Positions 36,059-44,258 of a DNA stretch of 64,000 bases are shown in pieces (within the stretch, counting starts at the first letter, position 1; every line of letters begins with the position of its first letter). The stretch lies in NCBI GenBank assembly GCA_030619685.1, contig JAUXAX010000005.1, positions 19,067-83,066 of the forward strand. The letters run 5' to 3'. The notes beneath the pieces were generated by a model that saw only the letters and a program-made list of their open reading frames with translations, made no database searches and had not been told where the DNA came from. The translations under genes were made by a program, and so were the position numbers. The DNA is from Dehalococcoidia bacterium. Lineage in GTDB: Bacteria > Chloroflexota > Dehalococcoidia > SZUA-161.

Positions 36059-36571
36059 TCATGTTTTTTTCGACTGAGGGAATTCCCCACAGGCTGGGCA
36101 ATCCCAAGAGACAATCACCCGTTCCTTCCCTCTACCCTCCACCACCTCACCTATGAGCCTGGCCTCTGGAGCAGAAGCGATAATCTCTTCAACACGGCCC
36201 GGCGAGCAAATAAGGACCATCCCGATCCCCATATTGAACACACGATACATTTCGCCTTGCTCGGCACCACAGGTGAAAATGTCGTTTACACAATGATTGA
36301 CCAGGTCAATGCCGATGGTGTCGTGTCGGTCGAGGGCGATAGCGATCTTGACCTTGGTCCCCACCCCATCAACGCTGGAAACCAGGACCGGCTCTTTGTA
36401 GCCTGAAAGCTGAAAGAGCCCGGCAAAAGCCCCGATATCCGTCAAAACCTCGGAGCGGAAAGTGGCACGGGCCTTTCTCTTGATAAGCTCCACTGTCCTG
36501 CTGGCGGCATCTATGTCCACACCAGATGCAGCGTAGGCAGTTCCTTGGGTTTTCTTAGTTTCCCGTCCCAC
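36059..36571 (-). pseudogene. purM: purM with large in-frame internal deletion
   Basis: Normal AIR synthetase is about 340 residues; this reading frame has 170. The N-terminal part is good PurM ([50 protein letters not shown]). Directly after CGAE the sequence jumps to [16 protein letters not shown], which belongs about 190 residues later in PurM, and then runs to the normal C-terminus ([15 protein letters not shown]). The GGET/LTGGG segments and most of the second domain are missing, so AIR synthetase activity is not expected. The frame is intact on both sides, so it may be a real deletion, a partner protein or an assembly collapse. Confidence 0.8.
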
Positions 36572-36604
36572 TGAAGTGTCTCTTTCGTTGAAGCTAAGCG
36601 CAAC

Positions 36605-38002
36605 CTAGCCTGCGTCGGGGAACGTCTCCAGAGCAAGCTTATCCATCTCGAGCTGAACGGGCATCGGATAGTCTCCGGTAAAGCAAGCAAGGCAAAAGCT
36701 CTCCTTGGGTAGACCCACAGCCTGGATCAAACCGTCTATGCTAAGATAGCCCAGAGAATCAGCACCTATGAACTCGGCAATCTCAGGAACCGTCTTGTGG
36801 GCAGCAATGAGCTCTCGTCTCGTGGCCATGTCGACGCCAAAGAAGCAGGGGTAGCGAATCGGAGGGGCACAGATACACATATGCACCTCACTGGCACCTG
36901 CCCTCCGCAGCAAGTTGATAACCTGAGGTGTAGTGGTGCCGCGAACAATACTGTCGTCGACCACAACCACCCGCTTCCCCGAAAGCACCTCAGGCATGGG
37001 ATTAAATTTCAGCTTGACCCCGAGGTCTCGTAGCCGTTGCTCTGGCTCGATGAAGGTACGCCCCACATAGCGGTTCTTGAGCAGACCCTCAGAAAACGGG
37101 ATGCCGGAAGCCCACGAGTAGCCGATACCGGCTGCGGTAGCCGAGTCGGGAATGCCTATGACCAAGTCGGCATCCAGCGGATACTCACGAGCCAATTGCG
37201 CCCCCATAGCTTGGCGCGCCGGGTAGAGGCGGCGACCGCTGATCATGCTATCGGGGCGAGCAAAGTAGATAAACTCAAATATACAGAGCGCCCTTCTCCT
37301 CGCTTTCCTCACCCTAAAGCTATTAACCCCCGCCTCATCAATGAGAACCACCTCTCCAGGATCGACCTCGCGAAGAAACTGCGCCCCGAGGTGATCCAGG
37401 GCACAGCTCTCCGATGCCAGAACCCAGCCTCCATCAAGAGACCCCAGACAAAGGGGACGCACCCCCATAGGATCGCGAACCCCAAGCAGTTTATCCCGGG
37501 TCATAATCACCAGGCTATACGCACCCTGGAGCCTGCCCATAGTATGCTTTATCTTCTGGATCAGGTCCTTCCCCGGAGAGGAAACGAGCAGATGAGCGAT
37601 GACCTCAGAGTCTGAGGAGGTGGAAAAGGTATAACCCCTTTCCTCTAGCTCCCTGCGCAGGTACTCAGCATTGACGATGTTGCCATTGTGCGCCAGCGCC
37701 ATATCTCCTGAAGAGCTAGACACCATTATCGGCTGTGTATTGAAGATGCGGTTTGACCCTGTTGTGGAATACCGATTGTGCCCGATGGCGATGCTGCCCC
37801 GTAGTTGGTCTAGAGTCGCCTCATTGAACACCTGGGCCACAAGCCCCATGGCTGCGTGCAATCGAATCCGGCTCCCATCGGCAGTGGCTATGCCCGAGCT
37901 CTCCTGCCCACGGTGCTGTAAGGCATAGATACCAAAAAAAGCAAGGCGAGCTACTTCGTCCCCTGGGGCATATACACCAAAGATACCGCAAGACTCGCGC
38001 AA
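36605..38002 (-). CDS. purF: amidophosphoribosyltransferase
   Basis: PurF makes phosphoribosylamine from PRPP and glutamine. The 465-residue protein begins MRESCGIFGVY; Cys5 becomes the N-terminal nucleophile after removal of a short propeptide. The glutaminase domain (GIYALQHRGQESSGIA, HNRYSTTGS) is followed by the phosphoribosyltransferase domain with the PRPP motif RVVVVDDSIVRGTT. Conserved C-terminal cysteines (ACFTGDYP) may bind an Fe-S cluster as in the Bacillus-type enzyme. The start is TTG with AAGGA seven bases upstream; a strong promoter lies about 55 bases farther. Confidence 0.96.
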   Translation of the reverse strand: MRESCGIFGVYAPGDEVARLAFFGIYALQHRGQESSGIATADGSRIRLHAAMGLVAQVFNEATLDQLRGSIAIGHNRYSTTGSNRIFNTQPIMVSSSSGDMALAHNGNIVNAEYLRRELEERGYTFSTSSDSEVIAHLLVSSPGKDLIQKIKHTMGRLQGAYSLVIMTRDKLLGVRDPMGVRPLCLGSLDGGWVLASESCALDHLGAQFLREVDPGEVVLIDEAGVNSFRVRKARRRALCIFEFIYFARPDSMISGRRLYPARQAMGAQLAREYPLDADLVIGIPDSATAAGIGYSWASGIPFSEGLLKNRYVGRTFIEPEQRLRDLGVKLKFNPMPEVLSGKRVVVVDDSIVRGTTTPQVINLLRRAGASEVHMCICAPPIRYPCFFGVDMATRRELIAAHKTVPEIAEFIGADSLGYLSIDGLIQAVGLPKESFCLACFTGDYPMPVQLEMDKLALETFPDAG

Positions 38003-38054
38003 TCTAGTTCCTTCTCCCCAAGAGATCGCTCATCTCATCGGGCCTTCCTCACTG

Positions 38055-38083
38055 ATTATATCCCCAATAGACTTGAGGGTCAA
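38055..38083 (-). promoter_or_regulatory. promoter of purF-purM'-purH
   Basis: TTGACC and a perfect TATAAT are separated by 17 bases on the minus strand, about 55 bases before the purF start. I saw no PurR box or purine riboswitch in the short leader. Confidence 0.75.
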
Positions 38084-38291
38084 TCTCATGTAGCCCTTGG
38101 TTTTCCTCCGTCATGATCGCCAATAAAAGTGGTGACACCGGGTTCGCATGTGAGACTTTTCTTCACGCTTTCCCGGTCAACGCTCCGCTTACTGTCAAAA
38201 CGAACCGCAAGCTGCCTGCTTCCGTCGGGCCTGCGATTGCCTGGCAAAGCGCTGATTCTTGTGAGAGTCCTGTGCTATAATCGGAGGTGAG

Positions 38292-38607
38292 ATGACGGGT
38301 GAAACAAGCGGGCTTATGGTAGAAAACCGGGGATCTGAGAAGTCCACAGAGATAGCTTTTGAACTGCCCATTTTGGATAGGGTGGCTCATTTCTTGGAAA
38401 ACGTTGGTGCTGCTTCCACCAAAGCTACGTAGGAGCAACATAAACAGGCTCGCAAATGCCCTGTTTGAGCACATCATTATCGAGCATAATAAGGTTGTCG
38501 GAGTTAGGCCGAAGGCAGAACTGCGACCATTCCTTAGGTTGTCATATGAGGAGCATCTAAAAGTCCCACATGCGAATCGGGTTGATTTCAGATACGCATA
38601 TCCCTGA
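38292..38607 (+). pseudogene. decayed 3' end of a serine recombinase gene
   Basis: Two overlapping plus-strand frames together read like the C-terminal end of a large serine recombinase. The first gives FELPILDRVAHFLENVGAAS and stops at 38432. One frame over, the sequence continues RSNINRLANALFEHIIIEH, then NKVVGVRPKAELRPFLRLS and YEEHLKV. The N-terminal catalytic domain is absent, so a truncation and a frameshift near 38420 have occurred. A TATAAT and GGAGGTGA just before 38292 may allow a 46-residue peptide, but I regard it as a remnant. Family assignment rests on memory of the C-terminal pattern only. Confidence 0.5.
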
Positions 38608-39073
38608 CGCGGCGAAGGCGATTCCTCCCCAGGTGATGGAGGTTTTTAGCGGGGTAGACCTGATTCTACACGCCGGGGATATATATATCGTTTCCGTGTT
38701 GGACGAACTGCAGAGTATAGCTCCGGTGCTTGCAGCTAGAGGTGACGACGACTACGAGATACGAGATGAACGCGTGCAGGAGATGCAAAACCTGACCATT
38801 GAGGGTCTTACCTTTTATGTAGTACACTCTTCTCAGTACTGGGCCCGTGACCTGATTGAACGCCCAGAAAGGCATAATCTTGCGCAGGCACCCGATGTCA
38901 TCGTCTTTGGGCATACCCACAGGGATGTTGTGCAAACCGTCGGAAAGTCCCTCCTGGTTAACCCCGGCAGCGCAACCTTACCCTACTATCAACTAAGGTT
39001 AGGCACCGTAGCCCTTGTTGATATCAACGCAGGCAAAGTTGAGGCACATATCGTCGAGCTTGGAAGAATCTGA
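38570..39073 (+). CDS. YfcE/MJ0936-type metallophosphoesterase
   Basis: A 167-residue calcineurin-like phosphoesterase. The metal ligands are in MRIGLISDTHIPD, LILHAGDIY, ARGDDDYE (in place of the common GNCD) and VFGHTHRDV, closing with NPGSATLP. These small enzymes hydrolyse phosphodiesters in vitro, with unknown natural substrates. The start overlaps the tail of the recombinase remnant; GAGGAG occurs 16 bases upstream, so the ribosome binding site is not convincing. Confidence 0.88.
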   Translation: MRIGLISDTHIPDAAKAIPPQVMEVFSGVDLILHAGDIYIVSVLDELQSIAPVLAARGDDDYEIRDERVQEMQNLTIEGLTFYVVHSSQYWARDLIERPERHNLAQAPDVIVFGHTHRDVVQTVGKSLLVNPGSATLPYYQLRLGTVALVDINAGKVEAHIVELGRI

Positions 39074-39091
39074 AGGCATAGGCCGAATCCA

Positions 39092-39556
39092 ATGTCAGAG
39101 GAACACAGCCCCCTTGAAAGAGATGCCGGACCCAGAGGCCGCGATGCCCAGGCGCGTGCGGCATTGCGGAGAGAACGGTTCTATAATCTAGTCATGAAGG
39201 CCATTGGCAGCCTGCCACCGGAATTTCAGGATAAGCTGGAGAACCTCGATGTAGCTGTGGCGGACTGGCCGACCCCATCGCAACTCGCCCAGTCTAAGAT
39301 CAGGAGCCGTTTTGGGCTGCTGGGGCTTTATGAAGGCGTGCCTCATACCAGGCGAGATAGAGGCTATGGGATGGTGCTGCCCGACAAGATAAGCATCTTC
39401 CGCAGACCAATCGAAGCTCGGTGCCACTCCTGGGGTGAGATTGAAGAGGAGATTAGAAGAGTGGTGCGGCATGAGATAGCACATCACTTTGGAACTGGTG
39501 AGCAAAGATTGCGGACAATTGAAAGCAACAGGCGCAGAAAGAGCCACACGCGCTGA
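39092..39556 (+). CDS. zincin-like metallopeptidase family protein
   Basis: A 154-residue small zincin (PF06262-like). The motif VVRHEIAHHFG near the C-terminus supplies HExxH. YEGVPHTRRDRGYGMVLPDK with ISIFRRPIEA before it is typical of this family of short, soluble putative metallopeptidases. A hydrophilic N-terminal 35 residues may not all be translated. The gene is 18 bases after the phosphoesterase gene. No substrate is known. Confidence 0.82.
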   Translation: MSEEHSPLERDAGPRGRDAQARAALRRERFYNLVMKAIGSLPPEFQDKLENLDVAVADWPTPSQLAQSKIRSRFGLLGLYEGVPHTRRDRGYGMVLPDKISIFRRPIEARCHSWGEIEEEIRRVVRHEIAHHFGTGEQRLRTIESNRRRKSHTR

Positions 39557-39663
39557 ATTAGCTTCGAGAGCTATGGCTCCACACCCCTTGATGTCAGCGG
39601 CCAAAGCCCCCGTCGGGGGTGTGCTAATGATTGCTGCTAGACACAACCTCATTGCAGCTTTGC

Positions 39664-39692
39664 TTGACACCGACGCCAGCTTTTGCTATTCT
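39664..39692 (+). promoter_or_regulatory. promoter of the tRNA-Ala/tRNA-Arg pair
   Basis: TTGACA and TATTCT are separated by 17 bases. The tRNA-Ala gene begins about 85 bases downstream. Confidence 0.7.
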
Positions 39693-39776
39693 CATAAATG
39701 CCAGTAGTCTGAAAGGACCGCTCTCGAGGCATCGAGTGATAAAGCTGGCTTTTATTATCATTTAGAGGGTGAAAAC

Positions 39777-39852
39777 GGGGATATAGCTCAACTGGGAGAG
39801 CGCTGCGTTCGCATCGCAGAGGTCGGGGGTTCGAATCCCCCTATCTCCACCA
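39777..39852 (+). tRNA. tRNA-Ala (anticodon CGC)
   Basis: A 76-nt cloverleaf. The acceptor GGGGATA pairs with TATCTCC. The anticodon stem CTGCG/CGCAG encloses TTCGCAT, giving anticodon CGC, and the T arm contains GGTTCGAATCC. The CCA end is encoded. Confidence 0.97.
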
Positions 39853-39893
39853 AAGGTAGTATTCAGGGGCACCGGTTAAAAAGTGTGAAAAGA

Positions 39894-39969
39894 GCCCCTG
39901 TAGCTCAGAGGATAGAGCAGCGGTTTCCTAAACCGCGTGTCGGGTGTTCGAGTCACCCCAGGGGTACCA
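39894..39969 (+). tRNA. tRNA-Arg (anticodon CCT)
   Basis: A 76-nt cloverleaf. The acceptor GCCCCTG pairs with CAGGGGT. The anticodon stem GCGGT/ACCGC encloses TTCCTAA, giving anticodon CCT, with a T arm and encoded CCA. tRNA-Arg genes are common integration sites, and element-like debris follows directly. Confidence 0.97.
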
Positions 39970-39983
39970 TACAATATATTGTG

Positions 39984-40304
39984 CTATGGGTGCTGGTTCC
40001 GCCGTTCCCGATCCTGAGCTCTGGCCGACTCGTCTGCTCCAGCCCACCCACCACCCCCACCGCCGGCCGACGCTCCTTCAAAGTGAGTGCGCGGAACCCA
40101 TCTCAACTGTTCCAGGATGGACGCCATCGTTGCCCGAATTTCCTCCTCGGTGACCACTCTAGAAAAGTCCAACCGAGGCAACTCCGCGACGAAAGGGTCG
40201 GGAAGAAGCGGGTGCTTCAGCACCGCCCGCCGCTCGCCAAGCTTGGGCAGGTATTCCATCTGCTCCCTGGTCAAAGACAAGGCCTGGCCTACGGCTCTTA
40301 TGCA
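39984..40304 (-). pseudogene. possible C-terminal remnant of a DUF87/HerA-type ATPase
   Basis: The minus strand just beyond tRNA-Arg is open for about 100 codons. It reads AVGQALSLTREQMEYLPKLG, then ERRAVLKHPLLPDPFVAELP and LDFSRVVTEEEI. The pattern Q-x3-LPxL...AV...PxPF...P is what I expect at the C-terminus of conjugative or HerA-like AAA ATPases. The Walker motifs would lie upstream but a stop codon closes the frame at about 40305. The tail is Gly-rich and low complexity. Treat as a degraded fragment; without a search the family is tentative. Confidence 0.35.
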
Positions 40305-40536
40305 CTAACCCTCTGACGTCCGGAAAACCAGAAACGTGCCTCTCAGCATTGGCGAGTAGCTAACATTTAGCTAACGAACTCACCGGCACGGGGTGTCACT
40401 GAACGGGAGCGATTTGTCCCTGATGCCCTGCCGATTTCACTTGATAGCCACTATCCCATCACCCACATGGGCTAACTTGGACAGTAGCTAATAGTACAGA
40501 AGTACCAGATCGAGAGGAAACGATAACTTAAGTTGA

Positions 40537-40565
40537 TTGACAATTGCTGCCTTTTTCGCTATCAT
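40537..40565 (+). promoter_or_regulatory. strong sigma-70-type promoter
   Basis: A perfect TTGACA and TATCAT with 17-base spacing. The remaining part of the gap from 40305 to here shows no gene. The promoter feeds a hairpin-rich stretch about 200 bases long before the next plausible start codon. Confidence 0.7.
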
Positions 40566-40574
40566 TGTGGTTAG

Positions 40575-40603
40575 GAACTAGTCCCGGTCACCTGGACTAG
40601 TTC
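40575..40603 (+). terminator. perfect 10-bp hairpin just after the promoter (attenuator or RNA motif)
   Basis: GAACTAGTCC and GGACTAGTTC enclose a 9-base loop and are followed by TCTGTTCTTT. It could be an early terminator or the first stem of a structured RNA. Farther on, 40646-40658 can pair in two helices with 40692-40697 and 40713-40719. Confidence 0.45.
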
Positions 40604-40766
40604 TCTGTTCTTTACGAGGTGAGTGGCCAAGGGCAGCGGGCGCTGGCAGGACAGTGGGACAGGGCCGTGGGATGCACGATGCGGTGTCAACCCCACTACT
40701 TTACGCGCGAAGGTCCTGCGGAAGCCCGGATATTGGATCTCGAAGCCGTCTTTCGGGGTAGTTGTC

Positions 40767-40937
40767 ATGAACGGGCTACTACTGGAAAAACTGATAGAAG
40801 AGAAGCAGCGTCTCAGAACGGAACTGGTGCAAGCTCAATCCATGCTGCACTTGGTCGATGACCGCATATTAGAAGAGCTGCTAATGGAAGTCCAGAGCAG
40901 TGATGAGCCTGTCGTAAATAAGGTAGACCAGGGCTAG
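40767..40937 (+). CDS. small coiled-coil-like hypothetical protein
   Basis: A possible 56-residue protein, MNGLLLEKLIEEKQRLRTEL followed by VQAQSMLHLVDDRILEELL, with heptad-like Leu spacing. The frame is open farther upstream (GTG at 40623 next to GAGGTGA), but that part has unlikely composition. GGGGT is nine bases before the ATG. I do not recognise it. It is convergent with the CetZ-like gene, 16 bases away, and may be expressed from the promoter at 40537. Confidence 0.45.
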   Translation: MNGLLLEKLIEEKQRLRTELVQAQSMLHLVDDRILEELLMEVQSSDEPVVNKVDQG

Positions 40938-40953
40938 AATAACTTTCCCGTGG

Positions 40954-42024
40954 TTACGGTGTTGCTTCCTCGCTCCTTAGCCGTACCCCTAGCCTGGTGC
41001 TCTCAGAGTACCCGGAAAGCAGCACCACAGCAGCTACGGAATCCCACCCTCGAATCGGACAGTCCCCACCTCTGACTTCACTAGTTGCTATCGAATCCTC
41101 CAGCCAGCTCTTGGCATGGGAGAAGCCCTCCATATTCAGCTCGTCTGGAGGTCCAGCAATAATCATTAGCGCCTTTTTAGCCTGCTTTATGTCGCACTCG
41201 CCGGTTAACCTTAGAGTAGCAGCGTTCCTTACGGCTGTGTAGCACCTCTGGGCTGGACTTAGCTGGTCCATCGAGTTCTTCTTCCTAAAGAAAAGGAACC
41301 TGTCACGAGCACTCTTGGCCTTCATTTCTGAATATCCGATGTAGCTGAACCCGTGCCAGGAGTTTATGATGTCAGAGGCATCAATCACCTTTATGCCGAC
41401 CCTGTCATTCGCTGTCTCTCCGGCACCCAGCATCAAGGGGAATGGCTTCACCAACTCGTAGTTCATTTTGCTGTAGCTTGTCTGCAGCGCGAGCCCCTCC
41501 TTTTTCCAGACATCGTTGTCAAACAAAAGAATGCCATTGACTATCCCATCAACCTCTTGTAAGCACTCGATGGCATTCGAGGCCATCAGCTTCCCCTCGT
41601 CCTCAGACGGAAGAATGCCAATCAAGTAGATCGGCTCTTCGTAGACCTCTCTCAGCCTAGTAATGATAACTGGCGCCCCACCAGATCCGGTACCTCCTCC
41701 GAGACCGGCAACGACTATAAAGGCATCTACATGGTGGACACCTTTCTCCGTAACCGCATGCAGAATCGAATGGAGCCCCTGCTTGGCGGTTTTCGCTCCC
41801 ACTTTTCGATTGAGCCCCACTCCGTGACCCTTCACCACCGTTTGGCCAACAAGAATTCTGTCCTTCTTCTCTATTGTTTGCAGTCCTAGCAGGTCGGCTT
41901 GCGCCGAGTTAACAGCTAGGGCGAAAGGAACTATACCCTGATGCCGGCCCCACCTGCTGTGATACGTCAACAGGTCAGCAATCCGCCCCCCAGCTTGACC
42001 GATACCGATAACTCCAATCCTCAT
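40954..42024 (-). CDS. CetZ-like tubulin/FtsZ superfamily GTPase
   Basis: A 356-residue member of the tubulin/FtsZ superfamily. The N-terminus RIGVIGIGQAGGRIADLL and the T4 glycine loop GLGGGTGSGGAPVI bind GTP. GHGVGLNRKVGA and FALAVNSAQADLLGL are patterns I associate with the archaeal CetZ group and not with division FtsZ. The T7 region reads MNYELV. It lacks the C-terminal FtsA/ZipA-binding tail of FtsZ. CetZ proteins control cell shape in haloarchaea; a role in cell shape or another cytoskeletal process is inferred here. The start ATG has GGAGGT six bases away; a longer frame adds five residues. Confidence 0.85.
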   Translation of the reverse strand: MRIGVIGIGQAGGRIADLLTYHSRWGRHQGIVPFALAVNSAQADLLGLQTIEKKDRILVGQTVVKGHGVGLNRKVGAKTAKQGLHSILHAVTEKGVHHVDAFIVVAGLGGGTGSGGAPVIITRLREVYEEPIYLIGILPSEDEGKLMASNAIECLQEVDGIVNGILLFDNDVWKKEGLALQTSYSKMNYELVKPFPLMLGAGETANDRVGIKVIDASDIINSWHGFSYIGYSEMKAKSARDRFLFFRKKNSMDQLSPAQRCYTAVRNAATLRLTGECDIKQAKKALMIIAGPPDELNMEGFSHAKSWLEDSIATSEVRGGDCPIRGWDSVAAVVLLSGYSESTRLGVRLRSEEATP

Positions 42025-42209
42025 CTTTGACCTCCACATCCATGATTTTGTGTCTCTGAGTTTCTCGCGTTCTCATCAAGAGAAGTTGCTATACCGTAGA
42101 GTAACTTGTTTAAAAGACGGAAAGAATCCCGCTTTCGTACTAGTCTATCTAGTGCTTTCGTCATGCTATGGTTCGCTGTAGAAGGGGTGCGGTTTTGCCC
42201 GTTGAATGA

Positions 42210-42425
42210 TGTGAGCGGAGCACACTAACCGGTCTTTGCAACGAAGCCATGATTCTCCTCTTGTTAGACACAGGGCTTCGCTGTGCAGGGCTGGTAGGTC
42301 TCGAGATGAACGACCGATTTCTCAGAGACCATCGCCTAAAGGTGATGGGTAGAGGCCAGAAGGAAAGGATAGTGTCATTCGGTGATCGAACTGCGAGAGC
42401 GCTGCTTCGGTCATCTGCGCTCTAG
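42210..42425 (+). pseudogene. tyrosine recombinase fragment
   Basis: A 58-codon open stretch from the ATG at 42249 (and about 13 codons before it) matches the central catalytic region of XerC/XerD-type integrases. It reads NEAMILLLLDTGLRCAGLVG, then LKVMGRGQKERIVSFGDRTA and RALLRSSAL. The first catalytic Arg (TGLR) and the Lys beta-hairpin (GxGxKER) are recognisable. The Glu of the usual TGLRxSEL is gone, and the H-x2-R and Tyr motifs are absent. A TGA closes the frame upstream. The fragment ends against the convergent ThDP gene. The rest of the gap 42040-42210 shows no gene. Confidence 0.7.
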
Positions 42426-44149
42426 GCGACATATAGTTCCTTGTACAGCTCGGTCAACTTTCTCTCCTGGTCCATGAGGTAGTAATTCACAAAGGTGAAT
42501 ATAGAGTGATCGATCCTGACATCCAGCACAGCGGGCAACCCCGAGTCGAAGGCTCTTTCCAATGCTGGCCGGATTTCTTCGGGGTCGGTCACCAGCTCTC
42601 CGTAAGCACCCAGACTCTCCGCATACTTGTCATATCTCGCGTTTTCATTCAATTTGCCGCAAACATCATGGTAGTTGCCGAGCTCCTGGCAGTGTCTGAC
42701 TGCACCCCACTGGCAGTCATTACCTACCACAACCACGATTTGCTTGTTGTTTCGCACAGCCGTATCGATTTCGCTCGCATTGAACAGGAATGATCCGTCT
42801 CCCTCGATAACGAGGACTTTCGCATCCGGCTTTGCTGTCTTAACACCAATTCCGAAGGGAATGCCTCCTCCTAAATGCCCTAGCGGGCCGCCCAAAGCCG
42901 ACACGAAACTGCCTGGGAAGCTGGCACAGAATTGAGGGACGATGTGAGACTGTATTTCCCCTCCATCCGCTACGAGGTATGCGTCCTTACCCAAAAACTC
43001 GCAAATCTCCTTCCCCAGTCTTCTAGGATCAATGGGTTTACTCGAACTTGAGGCTCCCGAGCGGAAAATATCCCAGACGGATTCTGCGGTATCCCTCACC
43101 CTCCTGACCCACTCTGTCTCCTCGCGTTTCCTCCCAGAACTCCCGAGAGCTTCATTCGCTGCCTCGATTAGCTGTGTAAGGACAGCCTTGGCATCTCCCC
43201 ATATCCCGATATCGATGGGTCTATTTCTACCGATCTCGAATGGTTCGATATCCACAGAAATCACTTTTACGTCGGGTGCAAACAAAGTGCCGCTGCCATA
43301 GCTGAGTATTTCCCCAAATCTCACGCCGATCGCAAGAAGTACGTCGGCTTCTGATATGGCCCCAAAGTCGTAAGCAACAATGCCACCGCAAAGAGGATGG
43401 TCGTCTGGCATTGCCCCTTTTCCCTCAAAGGCGTAACACACCGGTATCTTGAGAAGCTCAGCAAACTGTATTAGTTCTTGCGAAGCACCCGACCAAAGGA
43501 CTCCGCTCCCAATTAGTATTGCCGGCCTCTCAGCCTCCAATAGCCATTTCAGAGCTTTTCTCACCAGCGCCGGCTCCCCGTAAGGGCGCGCGCTGGTCCT
43601 ATACTTCTCCGGAGGCATAATCTCGGCTCGCTCCTCTTTTGCCTTCAACAAAATCGTGTCATCGGGGAAATCCAGTAGCACAGGGCCTTTGCGACCCGTA
43701 TTGGCATACCTAAACGCTGTAGCTACATATTCTGGTATGCGATGTGTCGCCGTACAGTAGCCTCTCCACTTCGTAATACTCCTGAACATGTCTCCAGAGT
43801 CGAATTCTTGAACAGATCCCTTTCCCTCAAAATAGTGTGGTGTATGAGCGCAAATACCGACAACCGGTGCGCAAGTGTACCAGGCAGCGGCCATGCCTGA
43901 CGCCATGTTGATCACACCTGGGCCTGATGTAACCATGGCCACTCCAGGGCCCTGAGTGGCCATGGCGTAGCCGGTTGCGGCGTTTGCCACTGCTTGTTCA
44001 TGTCTCATATCTATGAGCTCAATACCTTCGTCTACGCACGTATTGTATATTGATATCAGGCTTGGGCCACCACACAGGGTAAAGACCGCTTTTACACCCT
44101 CATTCTTTAATGACCTGCCGACAAGTGCGCTCCCAGCTACTTCTGTCAT
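42422..44149 (-). CDS. thiamine diphosphate-dependent enzyme, acetolactate synthase-like
   Basis: A 575-residue ThDP enzyme with the three standard domains. The activating Glu is in DMRHEQAVANAATGYA. The central domain contains IGSGVLWSGASQELI, and the pyrophosphate domain has GDGSFLFNASEIDTAVRNN with NDCQWG. Overall it resembles acetolactate synthase and oxalyl-CoA decarboxylase families; the substrate is not clear. No ilvN regulatory subunit gene is adjacent. The ATG with GGAGGT four to five bases upstream is preferred to a start 35 codons earlier. Confidence 0.85.
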   Translation of the reverse strand: MTEVAGSALVGRSLKNEGVKAVFTLCGGPSLISIYNTCVDEGIELIDMRHEQAVANAATGYAMATQGPGVAMVTSGPGVINMASGMAAAWYTCAPVVGICAHTPHYFEGKGSVQEFDSGDMFRSITKWRGYCTATHRIPEYVATAFRYANTGRKGPVLLDFPDDTILLKAKEERAEIMPPEKYRTSARPYGEPALVRKALKWLLEAERPAILIGSGVLWSGASQELIQFAELLKIPVCYAFEGKGAMPDDHPLCGGIVAYDFGAISEADVLLAIGVRFGEILSYGSGTLFAPDVKVISVDIEPFEIGRNRPIDIGIWGDAKAVLTQLIEAANEALGSSGRKREETEWVRRVRDTAESVWDIFRSGASSSSKPIDPRRLGKEICEFLGKDAYLVADGGEIQSHIVPQFCASFPGSFVSALGGPLGHLGGGIPFGIGVKTAKPDAKVLVIEGDGSFLFNASEIDTAVRNNKQIVVVVGNDCQWGAVRHCQELGNYHDVCGKLNENARYDKYAESLGAYGELVTDPEEIRPALERAFDSGLPAVLDVRIDHSIFTFVNYYLMDQERKLTELYKELYVA

Positions 44150-44258
44150 TTCGACCTCCAAGAGTTGGTTTGCTTCAGCCCACCCAGGGTAGACTATAAC
44201 GTCTCCGCATGTCAAATAGGGAGTCTTTTCCGAGCACAGCATAATCCAAAGCACATAC

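Noticed and set aside
38163..38477. 104-residue minus-strand frame in the purF upstream region
   Set aside because: No family pattern, and it is antisense to the recombinase remnant and its possible promoter; composition looks random.
39885..40316. 143-residue plus-strand frame overlapping tRNA-Arg
   Set aside because: It begins inside a tRNA gene and its translation is Pro/Arg-rich without any domain.
40571..40768. 65-residue minus-strand frame across the hairpin-rich leader
   Set aside because: No recognisable family and no good ribosome binding site; the plus-strand promoter and stems explain the region better.
44150..44230. A third ECF-motif copy on the minus strand before the ThDP gene (TTGACA near CGTTATA)
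   Set aside because: The half-sites are present only in part and the spacing is several bases too short, so it does not match the two identical sites.
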